From: Gloeophyllum trabeum ATCC 11539
Lineage: Eukaryota > Basidiomycota > Agaricomycetes > Gloeophyllales > Gloeophyllaceae
NCBI RefSeq assembly: GCF_000344685.1
Contig: NW_006920430.1
Span: 227,429 to 288,240 of the forward strand
Direction: 5' to 3'
Length of the DNA stretch: 60,812 nucleotides
Both the position numbers and the translations under genes were made by a program. Of the stretch, positions 11,171-22,403 are shown piece by piece (the stretch's first letter is position 1; every line of letters begins with the position of its first letter). A model generated the notes under the pieces. The model saw only the letters and a program-made list of their open reading frames with translations. It did not search any database and had not been told where the DNA came from.

Positions 11171-11892
11171 TTCCAGAATGACTCGAAATTGTCTTCGTTG
11201 CTGTTGTCTGATTCTGCTGGACTCGGGACTCTGGACTACATGCACGAATAACGGGAGAAAAGTGAGCCAACGAATGGTTGGGGAACTGATACAGTCAGGC
11301 CACAAGCCGCCGAACTTCACTCTCGTGTACTAGTGAGTTTTTCGTCCTGCTCCGCCACTTGAGGCGCTCAAACCCAGACTCGCAGGGATCATCAACATAC
11401 TCCCAGCGGGACCAGATCATCGACGAGCCGCGTACGTCTGACATTCGTCAAACACCTTCTGGCTTCTGGTCCCTGTTTCGACCACGCGGTCGCGGGTTTA
11501 CAAGGGAATGAATGTGTGGACCTGCTGAGTTAATTATAGCTGTAGTTCTGCCCCTTGGATCATCATCATAGCTCTCGTCATGTTGTACTTGCCACCGCCA
11601 CCCGACTCTTGCTCTCGTCCCCAGCAGTGAAAAGGTCGAGGTACCGTGCATGGCAAATGCTGGCAAGATCCCCTCTCGAAACCTGGAAGCTCCAGAGAGT
11701 ACGCACCAGATCTGCACTTCTACGCTCATATGGCGAGACAGATGCCCAAATCTGTACGCCCGGTGTTTTACTCACCACCGTATCATCTGGTAATCATGAA
11801 CTGATATCGGTATTATAAGAACCTGTTCAAGTTACTCGGGATGCCTCTTTCTTACCCCCCAACGTCTACTACAGCAGTCGGCCGCCGAGCGT
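11171..11892. promoter_or_regulatory. F-box 3' flank and conserved F-box promoter block
   Basis: 11690-11892 is homologous to the upstream regions of the other F-box copies. It has a block with gaaacaccgggc-like and ccagatgatacgg-like words (seen here in reverse orientation at about 11760-11800), a TATAAG box at 11814-11819 and a gcctctttcttacc pyrimidine tract ending about 30 bp before the ATG. The rest (11171-11690) holds no recognised gene. Confidence 0.5.
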
Positions 11893-12945
11893 ATGGATAC
11901 CCTTCCTCCTGAAATACTCCTCGACATCGTCTCGTCCGCGTGCTGTGACGGGGGCTCGGCCGCTTGCTCTCTGCGTTCCGTATCAAAGTATTTGTGCAGG
12001 CTGACGGAGCCATACAGGTTTAGGTCCGTCGCTCTGGCCGGCGAGAAGCAGACTAGACGCTTCCTGCGAGCGCTGGCAGCCGCACCCCGCGAAACACAAC
12101 AGACCGTCCGCAATCTGTTCGTCTCTGACACGACGAGTGACAGCCAGTACGCGCTCGACATCCTCGACCGGAATATCGGGAATGATACCACCCGAAAAAT
12201 GCGGGAGCAAGCTGGGCTTGACACGGCTCGGCGGTTGCAGGCTATCCTCACCCTCGTCGCGCCGTCCCTCGAGTCGCTCACGTGTCTCTTCCACAATGCG
12301 TTCTGGCAATTCGCCATGTTCCCTGCTCTCCTCACGACGGAGTGCCCGAGGCTCTCGCACCTGACGCTGCGTCTCGCGGAGGACCGGTTCCCGTCGCTCC
12401 GCAACCTGCCGCAGGACCTGCCGCCCTCGATGCCAGCCCTCACGCACTTGCACATCCTGTGTGCGTGGTGGCCCTTGGCGGGTGTGGTCGAGAGCGTGTA
12501 CCCCGTGTTCTCTCCGAGGACAAGCTATCCTACGTGCGCTTCTCCGGCATCCATCTTGCTTCGGGGTCTGTGAGATCCTGCGGCGGGTACTTGGCAGGGA
12601 TGGCGCCGTCAAAGCGCCTCTCCCGGTGGGTCCACCAGACCCGATGTACTTCCCGACATCCAAGGCTTTGTACTGGAGCCAGTGTCGTGGTACCCACCGA
12701 ACGGGGCGGCTGAGGGGCAGCATGGCCCATTCAGTGCGTTCGTCATACCTCAAGTGAGGCAGCTCGTAGAAGAGATGGGGAATCTCCAACTGCTGTATGC
12801 AGCGCGATTGCGGACGTACTGGGAGTGCAAGAAAATCTGGCTCGAAGTGCAGGCGGGCAAACGCGCCGTTTCGGTGAGTCGCTTGTTATCCTTCGTTGGT
12901 GCATTTCCGAGCCAGCCCATATATATCACTCTCAGCATAGGGTGA
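11893..12945 (+). pseudogene. F-box protein family, frameshifted (copy 1)
   Basis: Begins intact with MDTLPPEILLDIVSSACCDG and follows the intact paralogue at 14704 almost residue for residue for about 205 codons. It is then broken. After the VFSPR segment (about 12518) the equivalent of codons I-V-A/T-D is damaged and the frame shifts. Further shifts occur near 12570 (around the SGS/ILRRVLGRD region) and near 12660-12690, so the remainder (DKLSYVRFSGIHL, then ILRRVLGRDG, then LVEEMGNLQLLYAA) is spread over three frames. Promoter and final intron donor are still present. It cannot encode a full-length protein, although an N-terminal F-box-only product of about 208 residues plus a short novel tail is possible. 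Confidence 0.88.
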
Positions 12946-13235
12946 CTACCTTGGGGGATCGATCGCCGAGCCGGTGAGCTGCTTCGTCTGTCGCTTCTTG
13001 GGCTGTCGAATTTCTGAGACTGTCTTCATTGACGTTGTCCGGTTCGCGATAGCTATTCGCGTGCTGCTTAATCCACGACTTCATCCACCGGCCTGGGTGT
13101 AGCCCGATTGTATCACTTTCCTAACCAATCGTCCGTCTTACTTTCTCCCATCCGCGTGCATTGTGTTGCCTCGAACTTCACCGTCCGTTAATAGCAGTGC
13201 GGTCTTGGTCCTCTCATGCTTCCTAACATACAGCG
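12946..13235. other. F-box 3' flank homologous to 15.8-16.0 kb
   Basis: Matches the segment downstream of the intact F-box copy at 15780-16030, including words such as ccaatcgtccgtc and cgcgtgcattg. This shows that the duplicated unit extended past the gene. No coding. Confidence 0.55.
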
Positions 13236-13327
13236 CTATATCTCGAGCCAGTGTCGTGGTACCTACCGAACGGGGTGACTGCGGGGCAGCATGGGCCACT
13301 CAGTGCGTTTGTCATCCCGCAAGTGAG
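13236..13327 (+). pseudogene. F-box family internal fragment
   Basis: A 92-bp piece encoding LEPVSWYLPNGVTAGQHGPL and SAFVIPQVR, which is the penultimate part of the F-box family protein. It starts and stops abruptly. The right edge at about 13328 marks the entry of an unrelated sequence that continues to about 14.5 kb. Confidence 0.75.
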
Positions 13328-14600
13328 GTACCCATGATGTGGCATCATAGACCGTCCGGCATATGCCGTGCTCCCTGCCACATGTCACGCTACTCGTCAA
13401 TGTCACATTCTGTTACACCCTGGTAACCCATAGTCTCCGAAAACCCAGCTTTCTGGGTCCACGGACCACTATGTGTTATGGGAGAGTGGAATTGATCCTT
13501 ATCATAATAGAGTGTTTCCCCAAGACGGCTAAGGATAAGGTCGAAATCTGTGGGTGCCATCAATGTTGTTCAGAAGTGGTGGTGACTAGGTGTCCCGCAC
13601 CATAGTACTACCAGCAGCTACCCGTGCGATACTGCACGGTAGTGAGCCTCAGTCATTGGCCAGGAAAGTGTACCTTGAAGACGTGGTTGACTTATTAACC
13701 CCATTATTTCTCATCTCCTCTGAAAGTCTTGATATGGGATGTCAGGGCCATATTGGGTCCAAGAGCTGTGATATAGCCCCTTAGTTATCTGTAACCTGCT
13801 ATGTATCTATGGCATAAATTACAGGCCACATCACAGCTTGGCTGCAATGTTGCCCCCTCATTGACTGTAGTAAGCCTCATAACATTTGATCTCAGTGTCT
13901 GACATGCCCCCCAGCTTCCTTGGTGTCACTGTCACATGACTATAGGATGCTATCATTCCCAGTGCAAGTTCTATAATGCCCATGTGTATGTAAGTTGGGC
14001 TACAGTAGCAGTCCAGAGTGGCCACTGGGCTGTGAGCAACAATAAGAGAGCTCATTGAAGAGCCATGGACTGAGAACCAAAAGTGGCATCTGGGGCAAGT
14101 CACCGTGCCCGGATTCAGCTAACGTAATCTTGGTATTCCCATATCTACTTTTTAGTTTCCTAGTACTTCTCTATAGAGGATGAGGGTATCATGTACCACA
14201 ATTTAAGGCCGCTAGGTGGTCACCTTGGAGTCTCCATGTGAGATGTGCAAGATTTCAGGTGGTGTCTCCCCATTTCGTAACTAAATACATAGCAAGAACA
14301 TGTCCATATGTTTCCGCTGCAGCTTGAACTGTCCCGGCATCAGAGTTAACTCCGAGACAATGGCTCCAGCCTTGGCTTATGCAAGGGGACATACCATTGC
14401 TTACTAGTACTACGGGCAAGTTGTATAGGCCACTGGGTCTGTAGTGACACACTTATGGTGGGCTGTAGCCCAAATCATCGCAGTCTGGCGTGAGGAGAAA
14501 GATGCTTGAGCGTCGAGCACTGGCCTCAGGCCGTTCCGAAGTCGCGAGACGCCACAGCTTGCCGTGGGAAAGGGAACTGTATTATGTATTATAGAAGATT
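13328..14600. other. Non-coding insertion-like segment
   Basis: A roughly 1.2-kb stretch with lower GC and no coding bias, placed between an F-box fragment and the promoter of the next F-box gene. The conserved distal promoter block present in other copies is absent upstream of 14600, so this segment appears to have replaced or displaced it. I could not identify terminal repeats or a transposase. Confidence 0.4.
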
Positions 14601-14616
14601 ATAGATAAGTAAGTGC

Positions 14617-14703
14617 TATAAGGACCTGCCAGTGCTCAACTCACTCAGGGTGCCTCTTTCTTATCATACCCAACTAACCACCACCGTAGCAGTCGACGGG
14701 CAT
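14617..14703 (+). promoter_or_regulatory. Core promoter of F-box copy 2
   Basis: A TATAAG box at 14617-14622 lies 87 bp before the ATG. It is followed by the family-wide ctcaact, cagggtgcc and ctctttctta motif, the likely transcription start region. The same arrangement is seen at 11814 (copy 1) and 24306-24311 (copy 3, minus strand). Confidence 0.5.
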
Positions 14704-15892
14704 ATGGATACCCTTCCTCCTGACATACTCCTTGACATCGTCTCGTCCGCGTGCTGCGACGGGGGACCGGCAGCTTGCTCTCTGCGTTCCGTATCAAAGT
14801 ATTTGTGCAGGCTGACGGAGCCATACAGGTTTAGGTCCGTCGCGCTGGCCGGCGAGAAGCAGACTAGACGCTTCCTGCGAGCGCTGGCAGCCGCACCCCG
14901 CGAAACACAGCAGACCGTCCGCCATCTGTTCGTCTCCGACGCGACGAATGACAGCCGGTACGCGCTGGACATCCTCGACCGGAATATCGGGGATGATATC
15001 ACCCGAAAAATGCGGGAGCAAGCTGGGCTTGACACGGCTCGGCGGTTGCAGGCTATCCTCACCCTCGTCGCGCCGTCCCTCGAGTCGCTCACGTGTCTCT
15101 TCCACAATGCGTTCTGGCAATTCGCGATGTTCTCCGCCGTCCTCACCACGGAGTTCCCGAGGCTCTCGCACCTGACGCTGCGTCTCGCGGAGGACCTGTT
15201 CCCGTCGCTCCGAAACCTGCCGCAGGACCTGCCGCCCTCGATGCCAGCCCTCACGCACTTGCATATCCTGTGTGCGTGGTGGCCCTCGACGGGTGTAATC
15301 GAGAGCTTGTGCCTCGTGTTCTCTTCCAGGATTGTCGCGGACAAGCTGTCCTACGTGCGCTTTTCCGGCATCCATCTTCTCTTGGGGTCCAGTGAGTTCC
15401 TGCGGCGGATACTAGGCAGGAACGACGACGCCGAAGCACCTCTCCCCGTGGGATCTACCAGAGCCTATGTACTACGAAACATCCGACGCTTTGTACTCGA
15501 GCCAGCGTCGCGGTACCCACCGAATGGGGCGACTGGGGTGCAGCATGGCCCATTCAGTGTGTTTGTCACTCTCCAAGTGAGGCAGCTCGCAGAGGAGATG
15601 GGAAATCTCAAACTACTGCCTGCAGCGCCGCTGCGGCCGTACTCGGAGTGCAAGAAAATCTGGCTCGAAGTGCAGGCGGGGAAACGCGCCGTTTCGGTAA
15701 GCCGCCTGTTATCCTTCGTTGGCGTATATCCGAACCAGTTCATATGTATCACTCGACTTAGGATGACTACCTTAGATAATCGTCTGCTAAGCCGGTGAGC
15801 TGCTGCATATGCTGCATATTGGGTCGAATCATGAATCTGACTGCTTTCAGCATGACTTGAGACTGTCTTCATTGACGTTGTCCGATTCGTGA
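14704..15892 (+). CDS. F-box protein of a local expanded family (copy 2, intact)
   Basis: Substrate-adaptor candidate of SCF ubiquitin ligases: residues 1-45 (MDTLPPDILLDIVSSACCDG, then LRSVSKYLCRLTEPYRFRS) match an F-box-like helix pair. The rest (VAPSLESLTCL, LPQDLPPSMPALTHLHIL, DKLSYVRFSGIHL) has the irregular leucine-rich spacing seen in fungal F-box proteins. Exon 1 is 14704-15696 (993 nt, 331 codons), exactly the length in copy 3. A GT-AG intron (15697-15850) and a small last exon ending at 15892 are inferred from the donor conserved in all copies; without splicing the frame ends at 15798. An in-frame ATG exists at 14632, but it lies directly downstream of the TATA box, so the ATG at 14704 is preferred. 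It sits head-to-tail with a decayed GH25 gene and forms the left arm of a large inverted duplication. The degradation target is unknown. Confidence 0.82.
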
Positions 15893-16365
15893 TGGCTATT
15901 CGAGTGCTACTGAATTCATGACCTGAATTGATTCCCCAACGACCTGAGTGTAGCCTGATCGTGTCACCTTCCTAGCCAATCGTCCGTCCGACTTCTTTCT
16001 CTCGCCCGCGTGCATTGCATTACCCCCGCTGTCTGCCACCTCGAGAAGCTCTTTCGGCACTCGAGCCAGTCCCAGGAGGATCATCGATACTCCGCCAGCA
16101 GAGCCAAATCACCGACAGGCCGCACACGTTCGCCCATCATGCATCAGGTGCGATAGTCCGACATGCACTCGAGCCCGCATATATGCGAGCCACTCTCCCC
16201 CGCGATCCTCGTCGGAAGGCGCTGCGCGGCTCCCATCCCCGCGACCCACCTCTTCTGTGCGCATGGTGCCGTCACTTTTGCTACCGCCTCCATATGGGCT
16301 CGCGAGTCCTCGGGGTATAAGACCCGCACCGCTCGACGCTCAGACTCAGAGCCCACGCGCTAGCT

Positions 16366-17560
16366 ATGGCGATCCTCCACCTCGTGGCCCTCGCGACGGC
16401 CGCTGCATCCGTGCGGGGCGCGCCCCTGCATACCAACACGCTGGACAAGCGCGCGCTGCCGAAGGGCATCGACGTCTCGGGCTACCAGCCGGACGTGGAC
16501 TGGAATACTAGTACCGTGAAGGCGAACGGCGTGGCGTTCGCGCATATCAAGGCTCCCGAGGTCTGTCGTTTTCCCTTGCGTTCCCGTTGCTGTATACAGG
16601 AGGCTGAATGAGCGGTCGGTGCGCAGGGGACAAGTGAGCGCCGGGATGTCTGGGGCTATACTCGTTCGCGCTGTTTTGCTGGCCAGCTCGGCGTTCTCGG
16701 GCCAGTACACCGGCGCGACGGATGCGGGGCTGGTCAGGGGTGCGTACCACTTTGCGCACCCCCACGCGAGTGAGTCTGCCCCCCCCTTCCTTCACTTCCC
16801 TTCTCTTCTCTTTGGTACCTGTGAACGTGAGTAACCCGCTGTGCATCAGGCTCCGGGGCCACGCAAGCGAAGTATTTCCTCGCGCACGGAGGTAAGCCTG
16901 GTGATACACTCGTGCTAGCCTGGGATGGCCTGAGCTATTGAACTTGAAGGCGGGTGGTCCGGCGACGGGATCACTCTCCCGGGCGCGCTCGACATCGAAT
17001 GTGCGTGCCAGCATGCCCGCACCGCTCTGGGACTGAGGAGGGCCCAGATAACCCGAACGGCGCGGAGTGCTACGGCCTGTCCGCGGCCGCGATGGTCTCC
17101 TGTATCCAGGACTTTTCCAACACGCACCACGCCTCCACGGGCAGGTGCGTCCCCTCCCGTCCCTCTTCCTCCTCCTCCTACCCCGCGAACTAACCGCTCT
17201 GCACGGACAGATACCCCGGCACGTAACTCCGCGTCGCATGGTGTACAAAACTGGAGCGTGTGCGGGGCGCGGGCGGTGATATGCACGACGACGGACCGGT
17301 GGACGACGTGCACGGGCAACAGCGCGGCGTTCGCGGCTGAGGCTCACACGGCACGCGTCGAGCTGCCCGCGGGATGGAGGTGAGTCTGAGTCTGGCCCGC
17401 CCTTCCCCTCTGCCGGCTCTCGAAATTTGGAAGTCAGAGCTAAGCTAATGATACAGCTACGAGACGTTCTGGCAGTACGCGGACTCGGGCGCGAACCCGG
17501 CGACCAGGACTACTTCAACGGCGACGCGGCGGGGCTGAAGCGGTGTGTGCATACTCCCCT
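16366..17560 (+). pseudogene. GH25 muramidase, decayed (left-arm copy)
   Basis: Homologue of the intact GH25 gene at 21.1-22.4 kb. The first exon is fine (signal peptide, Kex2 KR site, PKGIDVSGYQPDVDW). Four later lesions are visible by comparison. (1) The acceptor and the start of exon 3 (encoding YVSS) are lost by a small deletion near 16681. (2) The acceptor after the microexon is changed from gcag to gcgg near 17270, and the microexon donor is GC instead of GT. (3) The conserved NPLWLARYASSVG segment is deleted or replaced near 17345. (4) One base is missing in the GANPGDQD codons near 17497. The catalytic LDIE is still encoded near 16990. The promoter region 16000-16365 is homologous to the other arm. 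Likely non-functional. Confidence 0.85.
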
Positions 17561-17569
17561 TTTGCCAGA

Positions 17570-18559
17570 TCGTGGTGTGCTGATGGGTGGCGTGGTGGTG
17601 TAGGATGGCTACTGGATGAAATGTGTACGAGCAGTGGCGTCAAGTGCTCTGAACGTTGGGGAGCACGATGGAGGGAGGGGGGTGTATATACCACTGTGTT
17701 GCGATATTACATCTCGAATTCGTAGGGGGCCCGCCCGCGAGCCTTGCTTATTCCCCGCTAGTCAAAGTCCTGCTGCTGCACTTGAGTCGACATAGCGCTT
17801 GTGTTAGCTGTCTTTATAGTTCACAATGACGCGGTGACGTCAGGAGAGAGTGCTGCCTACGTACGCGTCGCGATCAAATTCCTGGCCAGGGACCGCTATA
17901 AGAGTATCCCTGCTGGCATTTGCGCACTGATCTCCCTTTTCTCCCAACTTGCATCGTCCTCGATCCTCCTCCAGTTCGCTCGTCTAGGCCTCCGTTCCTG
18001 TCCTGCAGCTGTTTCGATGCTCGGAGTCGTGGCTCGAGTCGGTCGGTGCTTCGGCTTCATAAGACATCAGATGAGCAGAACACTAGACGAGGAGATGAAC
18101 GTGAAAGGTATGTTCGTGTCACGGTATCCGTTTGTCATTGGCCCATGCATTTGTTGATGAGAGAGCACTCCGTCGGATAGAGCGGCCCGAATCTCCGGAA
18201 TGCATCGGCCGATGAAGTCGCCGGCGGCTTATCTTATCTGTGCCCCGTTTCACCAAGTGTTTCATCTAATCGGCCCGCCGTCTGGGCAACCCCGCCTGGC
18301 CCGCTGCTGACAGTCGCACAATGCCCCCCGTCGTCGACTCATTTCTCCGGGTTGTCGGCCAAGACCACCACCGGCTGCTCATCGAACCACTTGCTCGCTG
18401 CACAGAACAGCCCGGAGGAGCGGTTCAGGGTCGTCGTCGGCGTCGGCGAGGACCCTCCAAGTCCACGCTCGCGGCAATCACACGATCCTGATATTCGCAG
18501 CGAGCACTTATATACCTCCGCCACAGTCGTTATCGCCAGCCCACCGCTCTGCGCCCGCC
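17570..18559. other. Spacer of the inverted duplication, no gene seen
   Basis: Starts where homology between the two arms ends. There are pyrimidine-rich tracts near 17930-18050 and 18470-18550 (the latter is the likely promoter of the gene at 18560, with a cttatatacc TATA-like word at about 18507). No exon is supported. Confidence 0.4.
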
Positions 18560-19855
18560 ATGTCCATCCTCGACCTCCCGCCGGAGGTCCTCGGCCACAT
18601 CATCGCCCTCGCGCCGACCGCCTACCCCGCCCTCGCCGCCGTCTCCCGCTCCTTCAACTCCGCATCCGCGCCCTTTTCTCTGCACACCGTGCACGTCTCC
18701 GGGCTGCCCGCCATCCGCCGGCTCATCGCCCAGCTCGAGGCCCACAAGGCGCGCGCCGAGTCCGAAGGGCGCGCGTACGTGGGCAAGGTCGCGCACCTCT
18801 TCCTCTGCGACCTCCCGCCGCGCACGGCGCGCGTGCCCGGCGTGGACGACGTCCTCCGCAGCTGCGCCTGCGACGCCCGCGCGGACGCGCACGCGCTCCT
18901 CCAGGCGTACATCGCGCTCCTGCCGCTCGTCGCGCCCGCGCTGCGCGCGCTCAGCGTGCTCTCGTACAACCCGCACATCACGCCCTACCGCGTCCTCCTC
19001 GACACGCCCTTCCCGCGCCTGCGCGTCTTGGAGGTGCGCTTCACGGCCATCGCGTACTGCGCGCAGATGGACCCCGCGCGCGCGCCGACGATGCCCGCGC
19101 TGACGCACCTGCATCTGGCGTTTGGCGTGCCCCCGACCATGGCCGACGAGCCGGCGGGCTTGGTGGAGATGGCCGCGGCGTGTGCGCCGGGGCTGAGAGA
19201 GGTGCGGTTCACGAATGTGAGGCTGGGCAGGGCGTGCGCGGGCGCCGTGCGCCGGATGCTGGGGCTCCGCGGGGGGAAGCGCGGGAGGGCGGAGAGCGTG
19301 ATGACGCTAGTCGAGGAGGCGCAGGGGGAGGAGGACTCGGAAACGCAGTCGGACACCGACTCGACGGCGGCGGTCGCCGACTTTGGGGGCGACGGCACCG
19401 ACGTAGACGACCAGGAGAGCGGGCCGCGCCTGGCGGCGGTGTACGTCCAGCCCGCGCCGCCCGGGGGGAGCGTGCCCTGGTGGACCGTCTACCAGCGCGA
19501 GATGCTGGCGGAGCTGAAGAGCCTCGCGAGGGGGGCCGTGTTCGAGGCTGCTTTGGCGTGCCTTGTCGGGGATGGGGAGAAGCGGGGAGCGGGGACAGGC
19601 ACGCTGGTGGTGCTCGACCCGCCCGCGGACGGGGCAGGCGGGTATGAGGCATGGAGGACAAGGTGGGAGGCGGGCGTGGGGTTTTTGCCGGAGTTTGGGG
19701 AGGTGATTGGGGGTGGGGAGGGCGCCGAGAAGGTGAAGGTGAGTGTTCTCTGGTTTTGATGCGTTTTGGGTGTTTATAAGAGGGTGTAGTGATTGACGTG
19801 GTCGCTGTAGGTGGATAGCGCGGTGAGTGCGACGTCGCCGTGGAGGATGTATTGA
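18560..19855 (+). CDS. GC-rich F-box protein, distinct from the local family
   Basis: Two exons, 18560-19738 and 19811-19855, give 407 residues. The N-terminus MSILDLPPEVLGHIIALAP is a textbook F-box start, followed by AVSRSFNSASAPFSLHTV. The middle has leucine-rich repeats such as TMPALTHLHLAFG. There is an acidic, Ser/Asp-rich insert around residues 252-290 (EEDSETQSDTDS). The 72-nt intron is placed because the donor gaag|gtgagt and acceptor ctgtag give a C-terminus VDSAVSATSPWRMY, and because the same exon-intron unit is duplicated at 27.1 kb. GC content is far above its neighbours, and on both strands this creates long spurious frames. It lies in the spacer between the two duplication arms. 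Its target is unknown; an SCF-adaptor role is inferred from the F-box only. Confidence 0.85.
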
Positions 19856-20392
19856 GCGCGGGCGCTCGCTGGCTGCTCTTTGGTGTCTGGTGTCTTGCTC
19901 CCACTCCTGGATTCGCGCCCCCAATTCTACTCTGCACACGCCCTCGCTATCGGGGCCGCTCCCACTCGCGGCATAATTTATTCCCCTCGTCACGTTCTTG
20001 GTCGTTCACATCGGGTCCTCGGGAGTACACTAGAGCTATGCGGTCGTCTCTGTCTTGGAAGATTACGGGTCCACGGCTTGGTGCGAAAGAGTATACTAGT
20101 ATTCTGCATTCGGGACTAGACTGTCTTTCCTGGAGTCATCGTCATCATGGGTTTCTCGGCTGTGCACATGCATGCATCCATCCGTTCATCTTCGCATCGT
20201 TTTGGGTCATTTTGCATGCATGGGTTTTGGGTCTCGGTCGGGTTGATTTATAAGTCGTATCTAATAGCGGGTTGTTTGGTGTACATTGGGTTGGGTTACT
20301 ATTAATAGGGTTTATGGGTTAGTTGAAGGTGTACTTGGGTGATGGGTGATGGGTTAATGATCATGAGCGTCCAAGTGGTTTGGGGCGTAATA
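19856..20392. other. 3' flank, copied at 27.2-27.4 kb
   Basis: No gene. The stretch 19856-20290 is homologous to 27230-27430, which lacks about 190 bp present here (roughly 20018-20210). Confidence 0.5.
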
Positions 20393-20965
20393 TACAGTGA
20401 ACCGCAAAAGTATTGCACCACCCTTGCACAACTTGTATCTCAGCAATGGTTGCATATTTCTCTTTGGTGTAAGATGTAAACTTGTAGTACTGCTAATCTC
20501 CCCCCAATGGTTCTGGTATGCTCATAGCTAGAAAGAGCTCAAAAGTCTGAGTAATTTTGACCCCAGAATATCCCTGATTTGACTACACCATTGTGGAGAT
20601 ATGTACATGGGCCGAAAGATGGGGGTTTTGGTGTAAAACTCATACACCAAAATCCCAACTTTCTGGCCTTATATCTCTGCAACCATGTAGTCACTTTCCT
20701 CAATTCTGGGCTCTAAAATAGTGAGATTTTCATGGAGATTTTTACTGGGTAGTCATTTTATGCCTCCCCCCCTGCTTGTGAAGATAGATTTGACTACAAA
20801 TGTTGAATGCCTCCTAGTAAAACGAGATCAACTTCGCTCTGGACAATGTTCACAGTTAGATAGAGCTCGTGAACTACTACAATCTTTGTCTTTACACCAA
20901 AGAGAAATATGCAGTAGTTATGGCTGAAATACATGTCGGAAAGGGGTGGTGGCGCAATGGATTGG
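20393..20965. repeat. Long fold-back (hairpin) element, Tc1/mariner-like end
   Basis: The whole segment is an imperfect palindrome centred near 20632. The centre pairs ggggttttggtgt with acaccaaaatccc. Farther out, tttgactacacc pairs with catgtagtca and ccccagaat with attctggg. At the edges tgcatatttctctttggtgt (20450-20474) pairs with acaccaaagagaaatatgca (20893-20912). The left end tacagtgaaccgcaaaagta at 20393 resembles Tc1/mariner termini that start at a TA; the right end is less well preserved. There is no transposase. As RNA it would form a hairpin several hundred bp long. Confidence 0.7.
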
Positions 20966-21140
20966 AGTGCAGAATATGCATGTGGTATACGATCTCCGAG
21001 TGCAGAGTATGTTATGATTACTATGTCGGTACTTACATCTCTCCAACTCCCCCAGGCACCATGTTCGCAGCTGCAGTAGTCCAGACGGGCATGGGCATCT
21101 CAGCCGGTCGCCATCCTGCACCGGCATATGAGTTGTGCGA

Positions 21141-22403
21141 TCAGCCTCCTGAATCCACCAACACGGGGATGGAGAATGCATGCACGCACCGCTTCAGCCC
21201 CGCCGCGTCGCCGTTGAAGTAGTCCTGGTCGCCGGGGTTCGCGCCCGAGTCCGCGTACTGCCAGAATGTCTCGTAGCTGTCACAACATGGGTGAGCGGTG
21301 GTTCTGACGTCGATATCGATAAGGGAGGCGGGAGATGATCGATGATGGGGGGGCGGGTGGAGACGGGGCTTGGAGATGGACGCACATCCATCCTGCGGGG
21401 AGCGTGCCCACGCTCGACGCGTACCGCGCGAGCCACAGCGGGTTCGTCGACGCGAAGGACGCGCTATTGCCCGTGCACGTCGTCCACCAGTCCGTCGTCG
21501 TGTATATCACTGCCCGCGCGCGTCAGGTTGGTGCGGGCGGGGAAAGGGGCTACGTACCGGGGTATCTGGCGTTCCATAGTAGACGTGGTCAGCAGGGAGA
21601 AGAGAGGCGGGACGAGAGCGGGCGCGCACCTGCCCGTGGAGGAGTGGTACGTGTTGGAAAAGTCCTTGATCCAGGAGACCATCGCGGACGCGGAGAGGCC
21701 GTAGCACTCCGCGCCGTTCGGGTTATCTGGGTCCTCCTCAGTCCCAGTGCATATGTGAGCCGCGAGGGCATACTAGTACGCACATTCGATGTCGAGCGCG
21801 CCTGGGAGGGTGATCCCGTCGCCCGACCACCCGCCTTCAAGTTCAATAGGTCAGGCTATCCCACGCTAGCACGAGTTTATCACCAGGCTTACCTCCGTGC
21901 GCGAGGAAATACTTCGCTTGAGTGGCCCCAGAGCCTATTGCACAGCGGGTTACTCACGGGTACCAGAGGGAAGGAAAGGGGGGGCAGACTCACTGGCGTC
22001 GGGGTGCGCAAAGTGGTACGCACCCCGGATCAGCCCCGCATTCGTCGCGCCAGTGTACTGGCTCGAGAACGCCGAGCTGACGTAGCCTGCCAGCGAAACA
22101 GCGTGAATGAAGTGTCCGCACTATAGCCCAAGACATCTCAGAGCTCACTTGTCCCCTGCGCACCCACCGCTCATTCAGCCTGTATAGCAACGGGAATGCA
22201 AGGTACAACCGACAGACCTCGGTAGCCTTGATATACGCGAACGACACGCCGTTCGCCTTGACCGTGGTCCAGTCCACGTTCGGCTGGTAGCCCGAGACGT
22301 CGATGCCCTTGGGCAGGGCGCGCTTTTCGAGAGCGTGCAGCGGCGCAGCTAAGACCGAGGCGGTCGCGGTCGCCAAAGCAAGAGCGAGGTGGAGGATGGC
22401 CAT
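21141..22403 (-). CDS. Secreted GH25 muramidase (Chalaropsis-type lysozyme), nine exons with two microexons
   Basis: Glycoside hydrolase family 25 enzymes cleave the MurNAc-GlcNAc bond of bacterial peptidoglycan (family knowledge). Exons: 22218-22403, 22149-22155, 21994-22086, 21893-21934, 21784-21834, 21630-21726, 21558-21565, 21386-21509 and 21141-21276, together 744 nt or 247 residues with every phase consistent. Residues 1-20 are a signal peptide; LEKR at 25-28 is a Kex2 site leaving ALPKGIDVSGYQ as the mature start. Catalytic-site signatures are D35 of DVSGYQ and D124/E126 of ALDIEYNPNGAECYG. YPVIYTTTDWWTTCTG, NPLWLARYASSVGTLPAGW and FWQYADSG follow as in family members. Exons 2 and 7 are only 7 and 8 nt long. 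The C-terminus extends about 10 residues past the usual GLKR end. It is the intact partner of the decayed copy at 16.4 kb, in the right arm of the inverted duplication. A role against bacteria is inference. Confidence 0.92.

Noticed and set aside
18352..19647. 431-codon plus-strand frame and a 194-codon minus-strand frame over the 18.6-kb gene
   Set aside because: Both are low-complexity Arg/Ala/Pro shadows caused by the high GC of the F-box gene that has the real F-box start and intron.
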